Positions 16,243-24,818 of a stretch of DNA of 64,000 nt are shown here, in pieces. This stretch comes from CAYOUV01 sp963790075 (GTDB taxonomy: Bacteria; Chloroflexota; Anaerolineae; Anaerolineales; Villigracilaceae), in contig CAWBNG010000003.1 of the NCBI GenBank assembly GCA_963790075.1, positions 496,001 to 560,000 on the forward strand. Reading direction: 5' to 3'. Position 1 is the stretch's first letter, and each line of letters starts with the position of its first letter. Made by a program: the position numbers and the translations under genes. Below the pieces are notes generated by a model that saw nothing but the letters and a program-made list of their open reading frames with translations, did no database searches and was not told the origin of the DNA.

Positions 16243-17358
16243 TTATTTCGCGCGTGAGGCGTTATTATCCCACCGTTTGAGCAAGCCCGGCATGTTGGCT
16301 TCGAACGTCCCGGCGACGATCATCTCGCGGATATCCTTGACCAGCTGTACCAGGGCATGCAGGTTGTGGATCGAGAGCAGCGTACCTGCCAGCAGTTCTC
16401 TGGCGGCGATCAGATGTCGCAGGTAAGCGCGCGTAAAAGTTCGGCAGGTGTAGCAGGTGCAGCTTGCATCGATCGGACGCTCGTCCCGGGCGAAGGCCGC
16501 GTTCATCAAGTTCAGCCGGCCGTCCGGGCTGAAGGCGGCATTGTGACGTGCCAGCCGCGTGGGCAGGACACAGTCGAAGATGTCCACGCCGCGGGCAATG
16601 CCGTGGATCAGGTCTTCAGGGGTGCCGACGCCCATCAGGTAGCGCGGTTTGTCCTGCGGCAGCAGCGGCTCAAGCAGGTCGAGCGTAGCCAGCATCTGTG
16701 GCTTGGTCTCCCCCACTGACAATCCGCCGATGGCAATCCCCGGCACCGGCAGGGAAGCAATGAACTGCACCGAGGCCGCCCGCAGCTCCGGATCGATCCC
16801 ACCCTGGACGATGCCGAACAGGGCCTGGTCGTCGCGCGTCTTGGCTTTTACACATCGTTCAGCCCAGCGGTGGGTGCGTTCCATGGCGATTTTGATATAA
16901 GCCTGGTCGTTTGGATCGGCGCACTCGTCGAAGGCCATGATGATGTCTGCGCCAAGGTTTTCCTGGATGGCGATGGATTTCTCGGGTGTGAAGCGATGGG
17001 TCGAGCCGTCGATGTGACTCTTGAAGGTCACGCCGTCATCGTCGATCTCGCGCGTCTGGGCCAGCGAGAAGACCTGGAAACCGCCCGAATCGGTCAGTAT
17101 GGGATGCGGCCACTGCATGAAACGGTGCAGGCCGCCCAGCTCGCGCACCAGTTCGTCACCGGGACGCAGGTACAGGTGGTAGGTGTTGGCCAGCACCAGC
17201 GAGGCGCCCAGCTCCTCGACCTGGGCCGGGGTCAGGGTCTTGACCGTCGCCTGGGTGCCGACCGGCGCAAAGACCGGCGTAAGCAGGTCGCCGTGGGGTG
17301 TGTGGAAAGTCCCCGCGCGGGCCTGCCCTTCGCGGGCTTGAAAGTCGAATTCGAACAT
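16243..17358 (-). CDS. tgt: tRNA-guanine transglycosylase
   Basis: 371 aa, standard bacterial Tgt length. It exchanges guanine 34 for preQ1 in tRNAs with GUN anticodons, a step in queuosine synthesis. ILTDSGGFQVFSL carries the general acid/base Asp, DIFDCVLPTRLARH carries the nucleophilic Asp, and the zinc site is CTCYTC followed by a further His (CX1CX2C...H). The start at 17358 has no Shine-Dalgarno; TATAAT (17371-17366) stands 7 nt before ATG, suggesting a leaderless mRNA. The longer frame to 17403 is ignored. It is divergent from recJ. Confidence 0.95.
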   Translation of the reverse strand: MFEFDFQAREGQARAGTFHTPHGDLLTPVFAPVGTQATVKTLTPAQVEELGASLVLANTYHLYLRPGDELVRELGGLHRFMQWPHPILTDSGGFQVFSLAQTREIDDDGVTFKSHIDGSTHRFTPEKSIAIQENLGADIIMAFDECADPNDQAYIKIAMERTHRWAERCVKAKTRDDQALFGIVQGGIDPELRAASVQFIASLPVPGIAIGGLSVGETKPQMLATLDLLEPLLPQDKPRYLMGVGTPEDLIHGIARGVDIFDCVLPTRLARHNAAFSPDGRLNLMNAAFARDERPIDASCTCYTCRTFTRAYLRHLIAARELLAGTLLSIHNLHALVQLVKDIREMIVAGTFEANMPGLLKRWDNNASRAK

Positions 17359-17365
17359 GCTCGCA

Positions 17366-17371
17366 ATTATA
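17366..17371 (-). promoter_or_regulatory. -10 box of tgt, probably leaderless
   Basis: Minus-strand TATAAT, 7 nt from the tgt ATG. Transcription from this box would begin at or next to the start codon. Confidence 0.5.
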
Positions 17372-17467
17372 AGGGGAGAACAAGAAAAATAGCAGGAGTC
17401 CATTCTTATAGCTGATCAATTTATGGAACTTATTTTTAGGAAGGAACTGCCCATTCCAGTCCACCCC

Positions 17468-17496
17468 TTGCCCCCGCCCTCATCCGCGTTTATACT
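17468..17496 (+). promoter_or_regulatory. Promoter of recJ, probably leaderless
   Basis: TTGCCC (17468-17473), a 17-nt spacer and TATACT (17491-17496). The recJ ATG begins 7 nt after the -10 box, exactly where transcription should start, and there is no Shine-Dalgarno. Confidence 0.6.
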
Positions 17497-17502
17497 CTTG
17501 GC

Positions 17503-19203
17503 ATGAATTCCAAACGCTGGCAGGTCCAGCCACCGATCACACCCCAGGCCGAGGTTTCACTAGAGGCATTCCCCCCGCTGCTCAGGCAAATCCTCTTCAA
17601 CCGTGATTACACCAGCGACGCCGAGGCGCGCGCCTTTCTGAACGCCCAACCAGATTTTGATTCCGATCCCTTCGGTATGACCGGCGTCGCCACCGCGGTC
17701 GAACGCATCCAATCTGCACTTAAGCAGCACGAGCCGATCGCCGTTTACGGCGACTACGACGTGGACGGGGTCACCGCTACCGCGTTGCTGACCCAAACCC
17801 TGACAGCGCTCGGCGCGGAGGTGCGCGGCTACATCCCGAACCGCTTCGACGAGGGTTACGGCCTGAACAACGAAGCCCTGTCCTCCCTCAAGGAGGACGG
17901 TGTCGGGTTGGTCATCACGGTCGATTGCGGCATCCGCTCGCCGGACGAAGCGGCGCACGCCAGCGCCATCGGCCTGGATTTGATCATCTCGGACCACCAC
18001 CACCCCGCGGCCGGACTGCCCCAGGCTCTGGCGATCATCAACCCCAAGCAGCCTGGCGACAGCTATCCCTACAAGGACCTGGCCGGGGTCGGGCTGGCCT
18101 ATAAGCTGGCCGAAGCCCTGCTGGAAAAGGTCCCGACCCAGGACCTGCACCTGGCTGACCTGCTCGATCTGGTCGCGCTGGGCACCGTCGCCGACCTGGC
18201 CCCCTTGACCGGGGAGAACCGCATCCTTGTGCGCCAGGGACTGCGCCAGATGCAGCATACCACCCGCCAGGGACTGGCCTCGCTGGCCGCCGTGGCCGAG
18301 TTGAACCTGCAAAAGATCACCACCACCAACATCGGCTTCGGTCTCGGTCCGCGCCTGAACGCCGCCGGCCGGCTGGACGAAGCCCTGGCTGCCTACGAAC
18401 TATTGACCACCAAAGATGTCTTCAAAGCCGGGCAGTTGGCCCAGCAACTGGATGTTCAGAACCGCGAGCGCCAGCGCATCACGCGCGAGATGCAGGTCGA
18501 GGCAGAAACCCTGGCCTTGGCCGACGATCCCGAGGCTTACCTGCTGTTTGCCGCGCACGCGGACTTCAATCCCGGCGTGGTTGGGCTGGCGGCTTCGCGC
18601 CTGACCGAGACCTACTACCGGCCCGCCATCGTCGCCCACCGGGACGTGGAAACCACGCGCGGCTCGTGCCGCTCCATCCCTGAGTTCCACATCACCAACG
18701 CGCTCGACCAGTGCGCTGACCTGCTCGTCCGCCACGGTGGGCACGCTGCGGCAGCGGGCTTTACTGTTCGCAACCAGGACCTGCCCGAGCTGGTCAAGCG
18801 GCTGAAAGCCATCGCCGCCAAGCAACTCTCGGGTGTGGACCTGCGCCGGACGATTACCGCTGACGCCGAAGTCCCCCTGTCCGAGATGAGACCCGAGGTG
18901 CACCAGCATCTCAGCCTTCTCGAACCGACCGGCTACGGTAACCCAGAGGCGGTCTTCGTTTCACGCGACGTGCGCGTTAAGAAGGCGCGCACGGTTGGCT
19001 CAGAAGGCCGACATCTCAAGCTGACGGTGGAAGACGAGCGCGGGATGGTGCACGATGCGATCGGCTTCCGGCTCGGACATTTTGGCGCAGACCTGCCCCC
19101 GCGCGTGGATTTGATATACCGCTTTGAGATCAACGAATTCAACGGGCGCACATCTTTCCAATTGAACCTGCTGGATCTGAAACCCAGCGGCTCCCCGGAT
19201 TGA
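17503..19203 (+). CDS. recJ: Single-stranded-DNA-specific exonuclease RecJ
   Basis: 566 aa, a complete RecJ. The DHH phosphoesterase motifs are IAVYGDYDVDGVTATALL, TVDCGIRS and ISDHHHP. The DHHA1 domain follows, with GGHAAAAGF, and the C-terminal OB-like domain starts near residue 440. The enzyme degrades single-stranded DNA 5' to 3' in recombination and mismatch repair, with Mn2+ at the DHH site. The gene is divergent from tgt and ends at a strong terminator. The start codon coincides with the expected transcription start. Confidence 0.95.
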   Translation: MNSKRWQVQPPITPQAEVSLEAFPPLLRQILFNRDYTSDAEARAFLNAQPDFDSDPFGMTGVATAVERIQSALKQHEPIAVYGDYDVDGVTATALLTQTLTALGAEVRGYIPNRFDEGYGLNNEALSSLKEDGVGLVITVDCGIRSPDEAAHASAIGLDLIISDHHHPAAGLPQALAIINPKQPGDSYPYKDLAGVGLAYKLAEALLEKVPTQDLHLADLLDLVALGTVADLAPLTGENRILVRQGLRQMQHTTRQGLASLAAVAELNLQKITTTNIGFGLGPRLNAAGRLDEALAAYELLTTKDVFKAGQLAQQLDVQNRERQRITREMQVEAETLALADDPEAYLLFAAHADFNPGVVGLAASRLTETYYRPAIVAHRDVETTRGSCRSIPEFHITNALDQCADLLVRHGGHAAAAGFTVRNQDLPELVKRLKAIAAKQLSGVDLRRTITADAEVPLSEMRPEVHQHLSLLEPTGYGNPEAVFVSRDVRVKKARTVGSEGRHLKLTVEDERGMVHDAIGFRLGHFGADLPPRVDLIYRFEINEFNGRTSFQLNLLDLKPSGSPD

Positions 19204-19208
19204 GACTC

Positions 19209-19243
19209 AAACAGGCGGCTCGCACGAGCCGCCTGTTTATTTT
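19209..19243 (+). terminator. Terminator of recJ
   Basis: Perfect stem AAACAGGCGGCTCG / complement with a short CAC loop, followed by ATTTTTC. It may also serve rnpB transcripts arriving from the other side. Confidence 0.85.
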
Positions 19244-19251
19244 TCAAATGG

Positions 19252-19285
19252 ATGCCTCAGGTCGGTCTATTAGCCGCACATCGTC
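19252..19285 (-). repeat. Degenerate second copy of the rnpB 3' end
   Basis: The 34 bp here match the 3' terminus of rnpB (19327-19361) closely: the first 17 bases (P1 strand) are identical, then the pairing-to-CCA region is diverged (ATTAGCCGCACATCGTCC against GTAAGCCGTATTTTGTCC). It lies about 45 bp beyond the true 3' end. Confidence 0.7.
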
Positions 19286-19327
19286 CCCTTCTGGGGATTT
19301 TGGCCAGCATCTTCTTGAAAGTTGAAA

Positions 19328-19714
19328 TGCCTCAGGTCGGTCTGTAAGCCGTATTTTGTCCGGCGGAGAGGGTCGGTTTACGCCCGAGGGTTTCATCCCG
19401 ACCATCACGCCTGGGCGATCATCTATCTGGGCAGCCTACCCGGGACTTATCATCCCCGAAGGGGACAAATGGAGCGGGCCGCTCCTCATCCCTGCTTGGC
19501 CTTGCTCCCGGCGGGGGTTACCTGGCCGCCCGCATTGCTGCGAACGCCGGTGGTCTCTTACACCACCTTTTCACCCTTACCACTTGCGTGGCGGTATGTC
19601 TCTGTGGCCCATCCGGCAGGTTTCCCCACCCCGGGGTTTCCCCGGCACCGTGCCCTATGGAGTACGGACTTTCCTCGACTCAAAGAGCCGCAACCGCCCG
19701 ACCAGCCTGAGGCA
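19328..19714 (-). ncRNA. rnpB: RNase P RNA, bacterial type A
   Basis: About 387 nt on the minus strand. It is the catalytic RNA that trims tRNA 5' leaders. The 5' part reads GAGGAAAGTCCGTACTCC (CR I, canonical GAGGAAAGTCCGGRCUCC), and the 3' part has ATACGGCTTACAGACC, the universal terminus of bacterial RNase P. P1 is closed by TGCCTCAGG at the 5' end and CCTGAGGCA at the 3' end. Protein-coding frames across it are artefacts. A consensus-spaced promoter precedes it and places transcription start within 1-2 nt of the predicted 5' end. Confidence 0.95.
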
Positions 19715-19719
19715 ATCTC

Positions 19720-19748
19720 ATCATACCTGCTTGAAGGGTGGGCGTCAA
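19720..19748 (-). promoter_or_regulatory. Promoter of rnpB
   Basis: Minus strand: TTGACG (19748-19743), 17-nt spacer, TATGAT (19725-19720). The start falls near 19713, agreeing with the P1 helix. Confidence 0.8.
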
Positions 19749-19817
19749 CGGCAATTTATCTGTGGAACTTTTCACGAACGGTGAGCGTCTTTGAGAGGAA
19801 ACAAACAGGAGGCAGGC

Positions 19818-20210
19818 ATGTCCAAACGAATAATTTATTTTCTGCTGGTTCTTTCGCTTCTGCTGGCCGCATGTGGATCGCAAGCTGCTACACTGACTGA
19901 AGCCAATGACGGCGCGCAGATCGAACTCAGCCCGGGCCAGACCCTGGAGATCACGCTCCTCTCCAATCCCACCACTGGTTACAGCTGGCAGGTGGTCCAA
20001 ATTGACCCAAAAACCATCAAACAGCAAGGCGAAGCTGAATACCAGCAATCTCCGGGCTCCAAGGACCTGGTCGGCGCGGGTGGGGCTGAGACCTTCCGTT
20101 TCGAAGCCCTCCAGGCTGGCGAGACGACCCTGCAACTGGCTTACCATCGGCCCTGGGAGATCGGCGTCCCACCAATCCAGACCTTCAGCGTAACGGTGAT
20201 CGTCCGCTAA
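19818..20210 (+). CDS. Chagasin-like inhibitor of cysteine peptidases, lipoprotein
   Basis: 130 aa. The signal peptide ends LLLAACGS, a lipobox, so the protein is anchored outside the membrane. The mature part has the three loops of the chagasin (I42) family: NPTTGYSW, GAGGAETFRF and HRPWE. These loops block the active site of papain-like peptidases. Target peptidases are unknown; a defensive or housekeeping role against extracellular proteases is inferred. The start at 19818 has AGGAGG; the in-frame TTG at 19791 is less likely. It is divergent from rnpB. Confidence 0.88.
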   Translation: MSKRIIYFLLVLSLLLAACGSQAATLTEANDGAQIELSPGQTLEITLLSNPTTGYSWQVVQIDPKTIKQQGEAEYQQSPGSKDLVGAGGAETFRFEALQAGETTLQLAYHRPWEIGVPPIQTFSVTVIVR

Positions 20211-20234
20211 ACAATACCACTTTGCATTCTGCGG

Positions 20235-20263
20235 TTGACAACCCGCATAGGGGACGTTATAAT
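20235..20263 (+). promoter_or_regulatory. Promoter of the rplU-rpmA-rpmE operon
   Basis: Perfect consensus: TTGACA (20235-20240), 17-nt spacer, TATAAT (20258-20263). Transcription should begin near 20270, leaving a leader of about 120 nt before rplU. Confidence 0.88.
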
Positions 20264-20269
20264 ATCGTC

Positions 20270-20389
20270 CGCTTCTGCCCCGGCAGCAAGAACGCCAGGG
20301 GCGGTCGTGTGTAATCCCGGCTTCCCCGCAATTCGGTGATGGGCGTCCCCCCACGGGATATGCGGCGAAGTGAACGCTTGGAGAAAATA
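20270..20389 (+). promoter_or_regulatory. Structured 5' leader of rplU
   Basis: GC-rich leader of about 120 nt. TGCCCC near 20276 can pair with GGGGC near 20298, and further GC blocks follow. L21 operons in other bacteria carry regulatory leaders, but I cannot match this one to a known family. Role in autoregulation is inferred. Confidence 0.4.
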
Positions 20390-21061
20390 ATGAAATATGC
20401 AATCGTAGAAAGCGGCGGCAAACAATACAAAGCCGTCGAAGGTGAGGCCATCGAAGTAGATCGCCTGCCGCAGGCTGTCGGTACCGAACTCAACTTCGAG
20501 AGCGTGCTGCTGATGGTCGACGACGAGAATGTAACTGTCGGCACACCTTTTGTCTCCGGTTTCCAGGTCAAAGCCACGGTGCTGGAGCATTTCAAGGGCA
20601 AGAAGGTCATCACCTTCAAATACAGACCTAAAAAACGCATCCGTGTCAAAGGCGGCCATCGCCAGCATTACACCCGACTGATGATCGACCTCGTCGGTAA
20701 GCCGGGTGAGGCCAGGAAAGTCGTCAAGGCGGAAGCAGCACCTAAAGCTGAGTCGAAGCGTCAGAAGCCGTCTGCGGCGGCCAAGAAAGCAACCGCTAAA
20801 AAGGCTGAAACCAAAAAAGTCGAGACAAAAAAGGTCGAGACCAAAAAGGCTGCGCCCAAGAAAACTGTAACCAAGAAGGCCGAGACCAAAAAAGCCGAAC
20901 CCAAGAAAAGCGAGAAAAACCCGGCCAAAAAGTCGACCAGCAAATCAACGGCCAGCAAATCAACTGCTACCAAGTCGACTTCGACCAAAGCGAAATCGAC
21001 AGCAACCAAGAAATCCACCGAGAAGAAGAGCAGCAAACCTTCTTCCAAGACGACCAAATAG
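20390..21061 (+). CDS. rplU: 50S ribosomal protein bL21 with a long Lys-rich C-terminal tail
   Basis: 223 aa. Residues 1-105 are a normal bL21 (KYAIVESGGKQYKA, VTVGTPFV, KYRPKKRIRVKGGHRQ). The remaining about 115 residues are a disordered tail of KK-, ET- and ST-rich repeats such as AETKKVETKKVETKKA and SKSTATKSTSTKAK, resembling histone H1-like tails. bL21 binds 23S rRNA in the large subunit; the tail could bind RNA further out or be cleaved. The start ATG follows TTGGAGAAAATA. First gene of the operon with rpmA and the L31 gene. Confidence 0.93.
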   Translation: MKYAIVESGGKQYKAVEGEAIEVDRLPQAVGTELNFESVLLMVDDENVTVGTPFVSGFQVKATVLEHFKGKKVITFKYRPKKRIRVKGGHRQHYTRLMIDLVGKPGEARKVVKAEAAPKAESKRQKPSAAAKKATAKKAETKKVETKKVETKKAAPKKTVTKKAETKKAEPKKSEKNPAKKSTSKSTASKSTATKSTSTKAKSTATKKSTEKKSSKPSSKTTK

Positions 21062-21085
21062 TCGCGGATTTATAGTGAGGTAACC

Positions 21086-21340
<255 letters not shown>

Positions 21341-21370
21341 AAGATCCGGCTGTCGAAAGGAACACTATTC

Positions 21371-21838
21371 ATGAAACCCGATATTCATCCGACATTTTAC
21401 ACGGATGCCAAGGTAACTTGCGCTTCGTGCGGCAACACCTGGACAACCGGTTCAACGCAAAAAGAGATCCGCGTCGAAATCTGCTCCAACTGCCACCCAT
21501 TCTTTAGTGGTGAAGCGCAGCGTATCATCGATATCGAAGGCCAGGTTGATCGCTTCTACAAGAAATTGCAAGCCCGCCAGGATTATCTGGAAGATATCAA
21601 AACCCGCGAAGAGTCCAAGGTTTCACCGGATCGCCCCATCGCCGAGTTGGAACTGGGTACACGTCCCGTCGATGCCCTGGCAAAGGCCGGCATCAAGAAA
21701 GTCGGCCAGTTCCTGGACAAACTGGCAGATGGCGACGATGCGGTTCTGGCCATCGACGGCTTCGGTCAGAAGTCACTGGTCGATGTCAAGAAGAAACTGC
21801 GCGCGCTGGGTTACGAGCTCCCTGAAAAGGTCAAGTAA
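21371..21838 (+). CDS. rpmE: 50S ribosomal protein bL31 fused to an RNA polymerase alpha-CTD-like helix-hairpin-helix domain
   Basis: 155 aa, twice the normal bL31 length of about 70. Residues 1-70 are a zinc-type bL31: HPTFYTDAKVTCASCGNTW and a second ICSNC give Cys17, 20, 38 and 41. After a charged linker, residues 89-147 read PIAELELGTRPVDALAKAGI...VGQFLDKL...IDGFGQKSLVDVKKKL. This follows the fold of the RpoA C-terminal domain (IEELELSVRSxNxLKxAGI...L..I..FGKKSLEEVKxKL). In RpoA that domain binds UP-element DNA and regulators. A link between ribosome and RNA polymerase or nucleic acid is an inference. It lies 30 nt after rpmA in the same operon and ends at a terminator. Confidence 0.9.
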   Translation: MKPDIHPTFYTDAKVTCASCGNTWTTGSTQKEIRVEICSNCHPFFSGEAQRIIDIEGQVDRFYKKLQARQDYLEDIKTREESKVSPDRPIAELELGTRPVDALAKAGIKKVGQFLDKLADGDDAVLAIDGFGQKSLVDVKKKLRALGYELPEKVK

Positions 21839-21885
21839 TTCGTCCGGACTCAAGACTTGATTCCCGGATAAACTCAGGTAAACTT

Positions 21886-21920
21886 AACAGGCAGATGCAG
21901 GATGCGTCTGCCTGTTTTAC
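21886..21920 (+). terminator. Terminator after the L31 gene
   Basis: Perfect 10-bp stem AACAGGCAGA / TCTGCCTGTT with an 11-nt loop, followed by TTAC. It closes the ribosomal protein operon. Confidence 0.7.
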
Positions 21921-21938
21921 ATCATTTTGAGGGAGAGC

Positions 21939-22511
21939 ATGAAACATCACGCCGGTTCCATAGAAGTCATTTGCGGTTCCATGTTTAGCGGCAAGACGGA
22001 CGAACTGATCCGCCGCCTGCGTCGTGCTACGATTGCCAGGCAGAAGGTCCAGGTTTTCAAACCTGCCATTGATGTGCGCTATGCGGTCGAGAAGGTTACG
22101 TCCCATGCCGGTGCCGACTACGATGCCATCCCGGTTGGAACTTCATCAGAAATCCTGACTCGTTTGGATGAAGATACGACCGTGGTTGGCATTGACGAAG
22201 CGCAATTCTTCGACGAGGGCATTTTCGAAGTCACCCACCAGCTGGCCGCGCGCGGCATCCGCCTCCTGGTTGCCGGCCTCGACATGGACTTCCGTGGCGA
22301 ACCTTTCGGTCCCATCCCCGAACTGATGGCCAAAGCCGAGCGCGTGGACAAATTGCAGGCAATTTGCATGGTCTGCGGCGAACCCGCCTCACGCACGCAG
22401 CGTCTGGTCAATGGCCAGCCCGCCCGCTACGACGATCCGGTGGTGATCGTAGGAGCATCGGAGATGTATGAGGCCCGCTGCCGTGCCCATCACGAGGTAC
22501 CCCGGAAATAG
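21939..22511 (+). CDS. tdk: Thymidine kinase (type II)
   Basis: 190 aa, usual for TK1-type enzymes. Walker A GSMFSGKTDELI, Walker B-like VVGIDEAQFF, the lasso region and a structural zinc site (CMVCG and a later Cys) are visible. It phosphorylates thymidine to dTMP with ATP in nucleotide salvage. The ATG at 21939 has GGGAGAG upstream; an in-frame TTG at 21927 is part of the leader. The hpt gene follows after 13 nt, so the two salvage genes are probably co-transcribed. Confidence 0.95.
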   Translation: MKHHAGSIEVICGSMFSGKTDELIRRLRRATIARQKVQVFKPAIDVRYAVEKVTSHAGADYDAIPVGTSSEILTRLDEDTTVVGIDEAQFFDEGIFEVTHQLAARGIRLLVAGLDMDFRGEPFGPIPELMAKAERVDKLQAICMVCGEPASRTQRLVNGQPARYDDPVVIVGASEMYEARCRAHHEVPRK

Positions 22512-22524
22512 TATTGAGAGAAAC

Positions 22525-23088
22525 ATGCAGAACTACAAAGACTTTTTATCTGAGATTTTGATCGATGAACAAACGCTGCAAGCCCGCATCGTAGAAGTGG
22601 CCGCCGAGATCAACCGGGATTATGCCGATGTCCAGGAACCGCTTGTGCTGATCTGTATCTTGCGCGGCGGCATGGTTTTCCTGGTCGACTTGATGCGCCA
22701 CCTGGACGTCCTGCATCAAATCGACTTCATGGCGATTTCGTCTTACGGCCGCGGTACACGCGAGTCGCATGGCAATATCCGTCTGACGCTCGATCTGCAG
22801 TCCGACATCCGTGACAAACATATCCTGTTGGTCGAGGATATCATCGACAGCGGCAACACAATCTCTTACGTGCTCGAATTCCTGCAAACCCGCCAGCCGA
22901 AGAGTCTCAAGGTTTGTGCTTTGCTCGACAAGCAGGAACGGCGCGAGGCGGTCGTACCGATCCATTACCGCGGCTTTGTCATCCCCAACAAATATGTATT
23001 TGGCTACGGTCTCGACCTGGATGAATACTATCGCAACCTGCCCTTCATCGGTGTCGTCAACCTGGAGAAATATCAACCCCCCGAATAA
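22525..23088 (+). CDS. hpt: Hypoxanthine phosphoribosyltransferase
   Basis: 187 aa, normal length. The PRPP-binding motif VEDIIDSGNTI is complete, ICILRGGMVFLVDL and the flexible loop SSYGRGTRES fit the family, and the C-terminal NKYVFGYGLDLDEYYRNLP is the purine-binding end. It converts hypoxanthine or guanine plus PRPP to IMP or GMP. The start at 22525 is placed by homology, with TTGAGAGAAAC before it. It follows tdk closely. After its stop, 176 bp up to the CCA-adding enzyme hold no convincing gene. Confidence 0.95.
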   Translation: MQNYKDFLSEILIDEQTLQARIVEVAAEINRDYADVQEPLVLICILRGGMVFLVDLMRHLDVLHQIDFMAISSYGRGTRESHGNIRLTLDLQSDIRDKHILLVEDIIDSGNTISYVLEFLQTRQPKSLKVCALLDKQERREAVVPIHYRGFVIPNKYVFGYGLDLDEYYRNLPFIGVVNLEKYQPPE

Positions 23089-23264
23089 ATCATGACCAAG
23101 CGTAATCCAAGGTCCGCTGCCGATCAGGGGAGCATCAATCCCCTTATACCGGACGTTGGGTCGCCGCCATACCTGGTCAAATCGTCGTCCATGGCGGCAC
23201 GCCTGAACAAGCCCGCCGCGCTGCCCAAGCCAGTCGTCACAAAGAAACCCCCGAGATCCATTTC

Positions 23265-24765
23265 ATGCCTCCTGTTGAGCCCTTCAAACTTTCTCCGTTT
23301 CTAGAAACCATCCGCCAGGCGATGCCAGCTGACCAGGAAATCTATTTGGTCGGCGGTGCGGTGCGGGATGCCTTGCTGGGACGCATTTCTCACGACCTGG
23401 ATTTTGCCTTGCCTGATGGCGCGATCCGCCAGGCCCGCCGGATCGCCGATCAACTCAAGGCTGATTTCTATGTGCTGGACGACGAGCGGGATACCGGCCG
23501 GGTGATCCTGATCCAACCGGACGGGTTGCGTGACATAATGGACTTCGCGGCCTATCGCGGGGCGGACCTGGAAGCCGATCTGCGCGCGCGCGATTTCAGC
23601 ATCAACGCCCTGGCCCTGGACGTACACACACAATCCCTGTTCGATCCGCTGGGCGGGGCCGCCGACCTGCGCGCCAAACGCATCCGCGCCTGCTCGCCGG
23701 GGGCCTTCAAGGATGACCCGGTGCGCATCTTACGCGCCATTCGCCAGGCCGCCGCTTTCGGCTTCCAGATCGACCGGGCGACGCGTAAACGCATCAAAGC
23801 GGCTGTGCGCCTGCTCGAGAAACCGTCCCCGGAACGTTTGCGGGACGAGCTCTTCAAAATCCTGGAGGGGCGGCAGCCGGCCACGGCCATCCGGGCGCTG
23901 GACATGCTCGGTGCCCTGCCGCACCTGCTGCCGGAGCTAGCGGTCTTGAAAGGCGTGGAGCAGCCCGCGCCGCACCAGTACGACGTCTGGGAGCACACAT
24001 TGAGCGCGCTGGGATATCTCGAAGCCACCCTGGCCGACCTGACTCCCGGCTACGATCCCGAACAGACCAATGACCTTTTCACCGGTCTGCTGTCCCTGCG
24101 CCTGGGACGCTACCGCGAGAAATTCGCCGCGCACTTTAAAGGCATCGCTCAACCCCGACCGTTCCTTACGAGCCTTATTGTTCTTCGCCACCCTGTATCA
24201 CGACGCCGCCAAGCCGCAATCCGGGATCATCGATGAAAACGGACGCATTCGCTTCTGGGGCCATGACGAAACCGGAGCCGAAATTGCCTCCGAACGCGCG
24301 CAGGCTTTCAACCTCAGCAAGGATGAAGTGCAGCGCATTCGATTGATCGTGCGCCATCACATGCGCATCCACTTTCACGCCAACCGCCTGCTGACGCAAG
24401 GCAAGGATCCTTCGCGCAAAGCCATCTACCGCTTCTTCCGAGACAGCGGCGAGGCCGGCGTGGACCTGGCCCTGCTGGCCCTGGCCGACACGCGCGCCAC
24501 CTACGGCGCAAGCTTGAAGCAGGAGACCTGGGCTGCCAGCCTGGAAATTTGCCGAATACTGCTCGAAAACTATTGGGAAAAGCCGGGTGAGACGATCGAT
24601 CCGCCGCGCCTGCTGGACGGCAATCAATTGATGCAAAAGCTCGATCTAGAACCCGGACCCAGGGTCGGGGAGCTGCTGGAGGCCATCCGCGAGGCCCAGG
24701 CGGCAGGCAAGATAAATACCAGTGAAGAAGCCCTGGAATTGGCGCGTGAAGAATTGGGGGAATAG
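23265..24765 (+). CDS. CCA-adding/poly(A) polymerase family nucleotidyltransferase with HD domain (frameshifted near 24138)
   Basis: Restored length 499 aa. The catalytic head has YLVGGAVRDALLGR and SHDLDFAL (DxD), followed by DFAAYRGADLEADLRARDFSINALAL and RILRAIR. The C-terminal half carries an HD phosphohydrolase domain (QYDVWEHTL, then LYHDAAKP). It should add or repair the 3' CCA of tRNAs. The first frame ends at 24236, while the second begins around ASLNPDRSLRALLFF. Removing one base in the TTTAAAGG run (24135-24142) gives HFKASLNPDRSLRALLFF without a break. Consensus error or recent mutation is likely. Confidence 0.88.
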
Positions 24766-24818
24766 GGACAAGCAAGAAGGAAAGCGCCTGATCGCCATCT
24801 AGACTAAGAAATTTGCGG

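Noticed and set aside
19322..19900. Plus-strand 192-aa open frame over rnpB
   Set aside because: It reads through the RNase P RNA, which has all conserved blocks on the opposite strand.
23092..23304. 70-aa open frame between hpt and the CCA enzyme
   Set aside because: No recognisable family, low-complexity composition, and it overlaps the start of the CCA enzyme.
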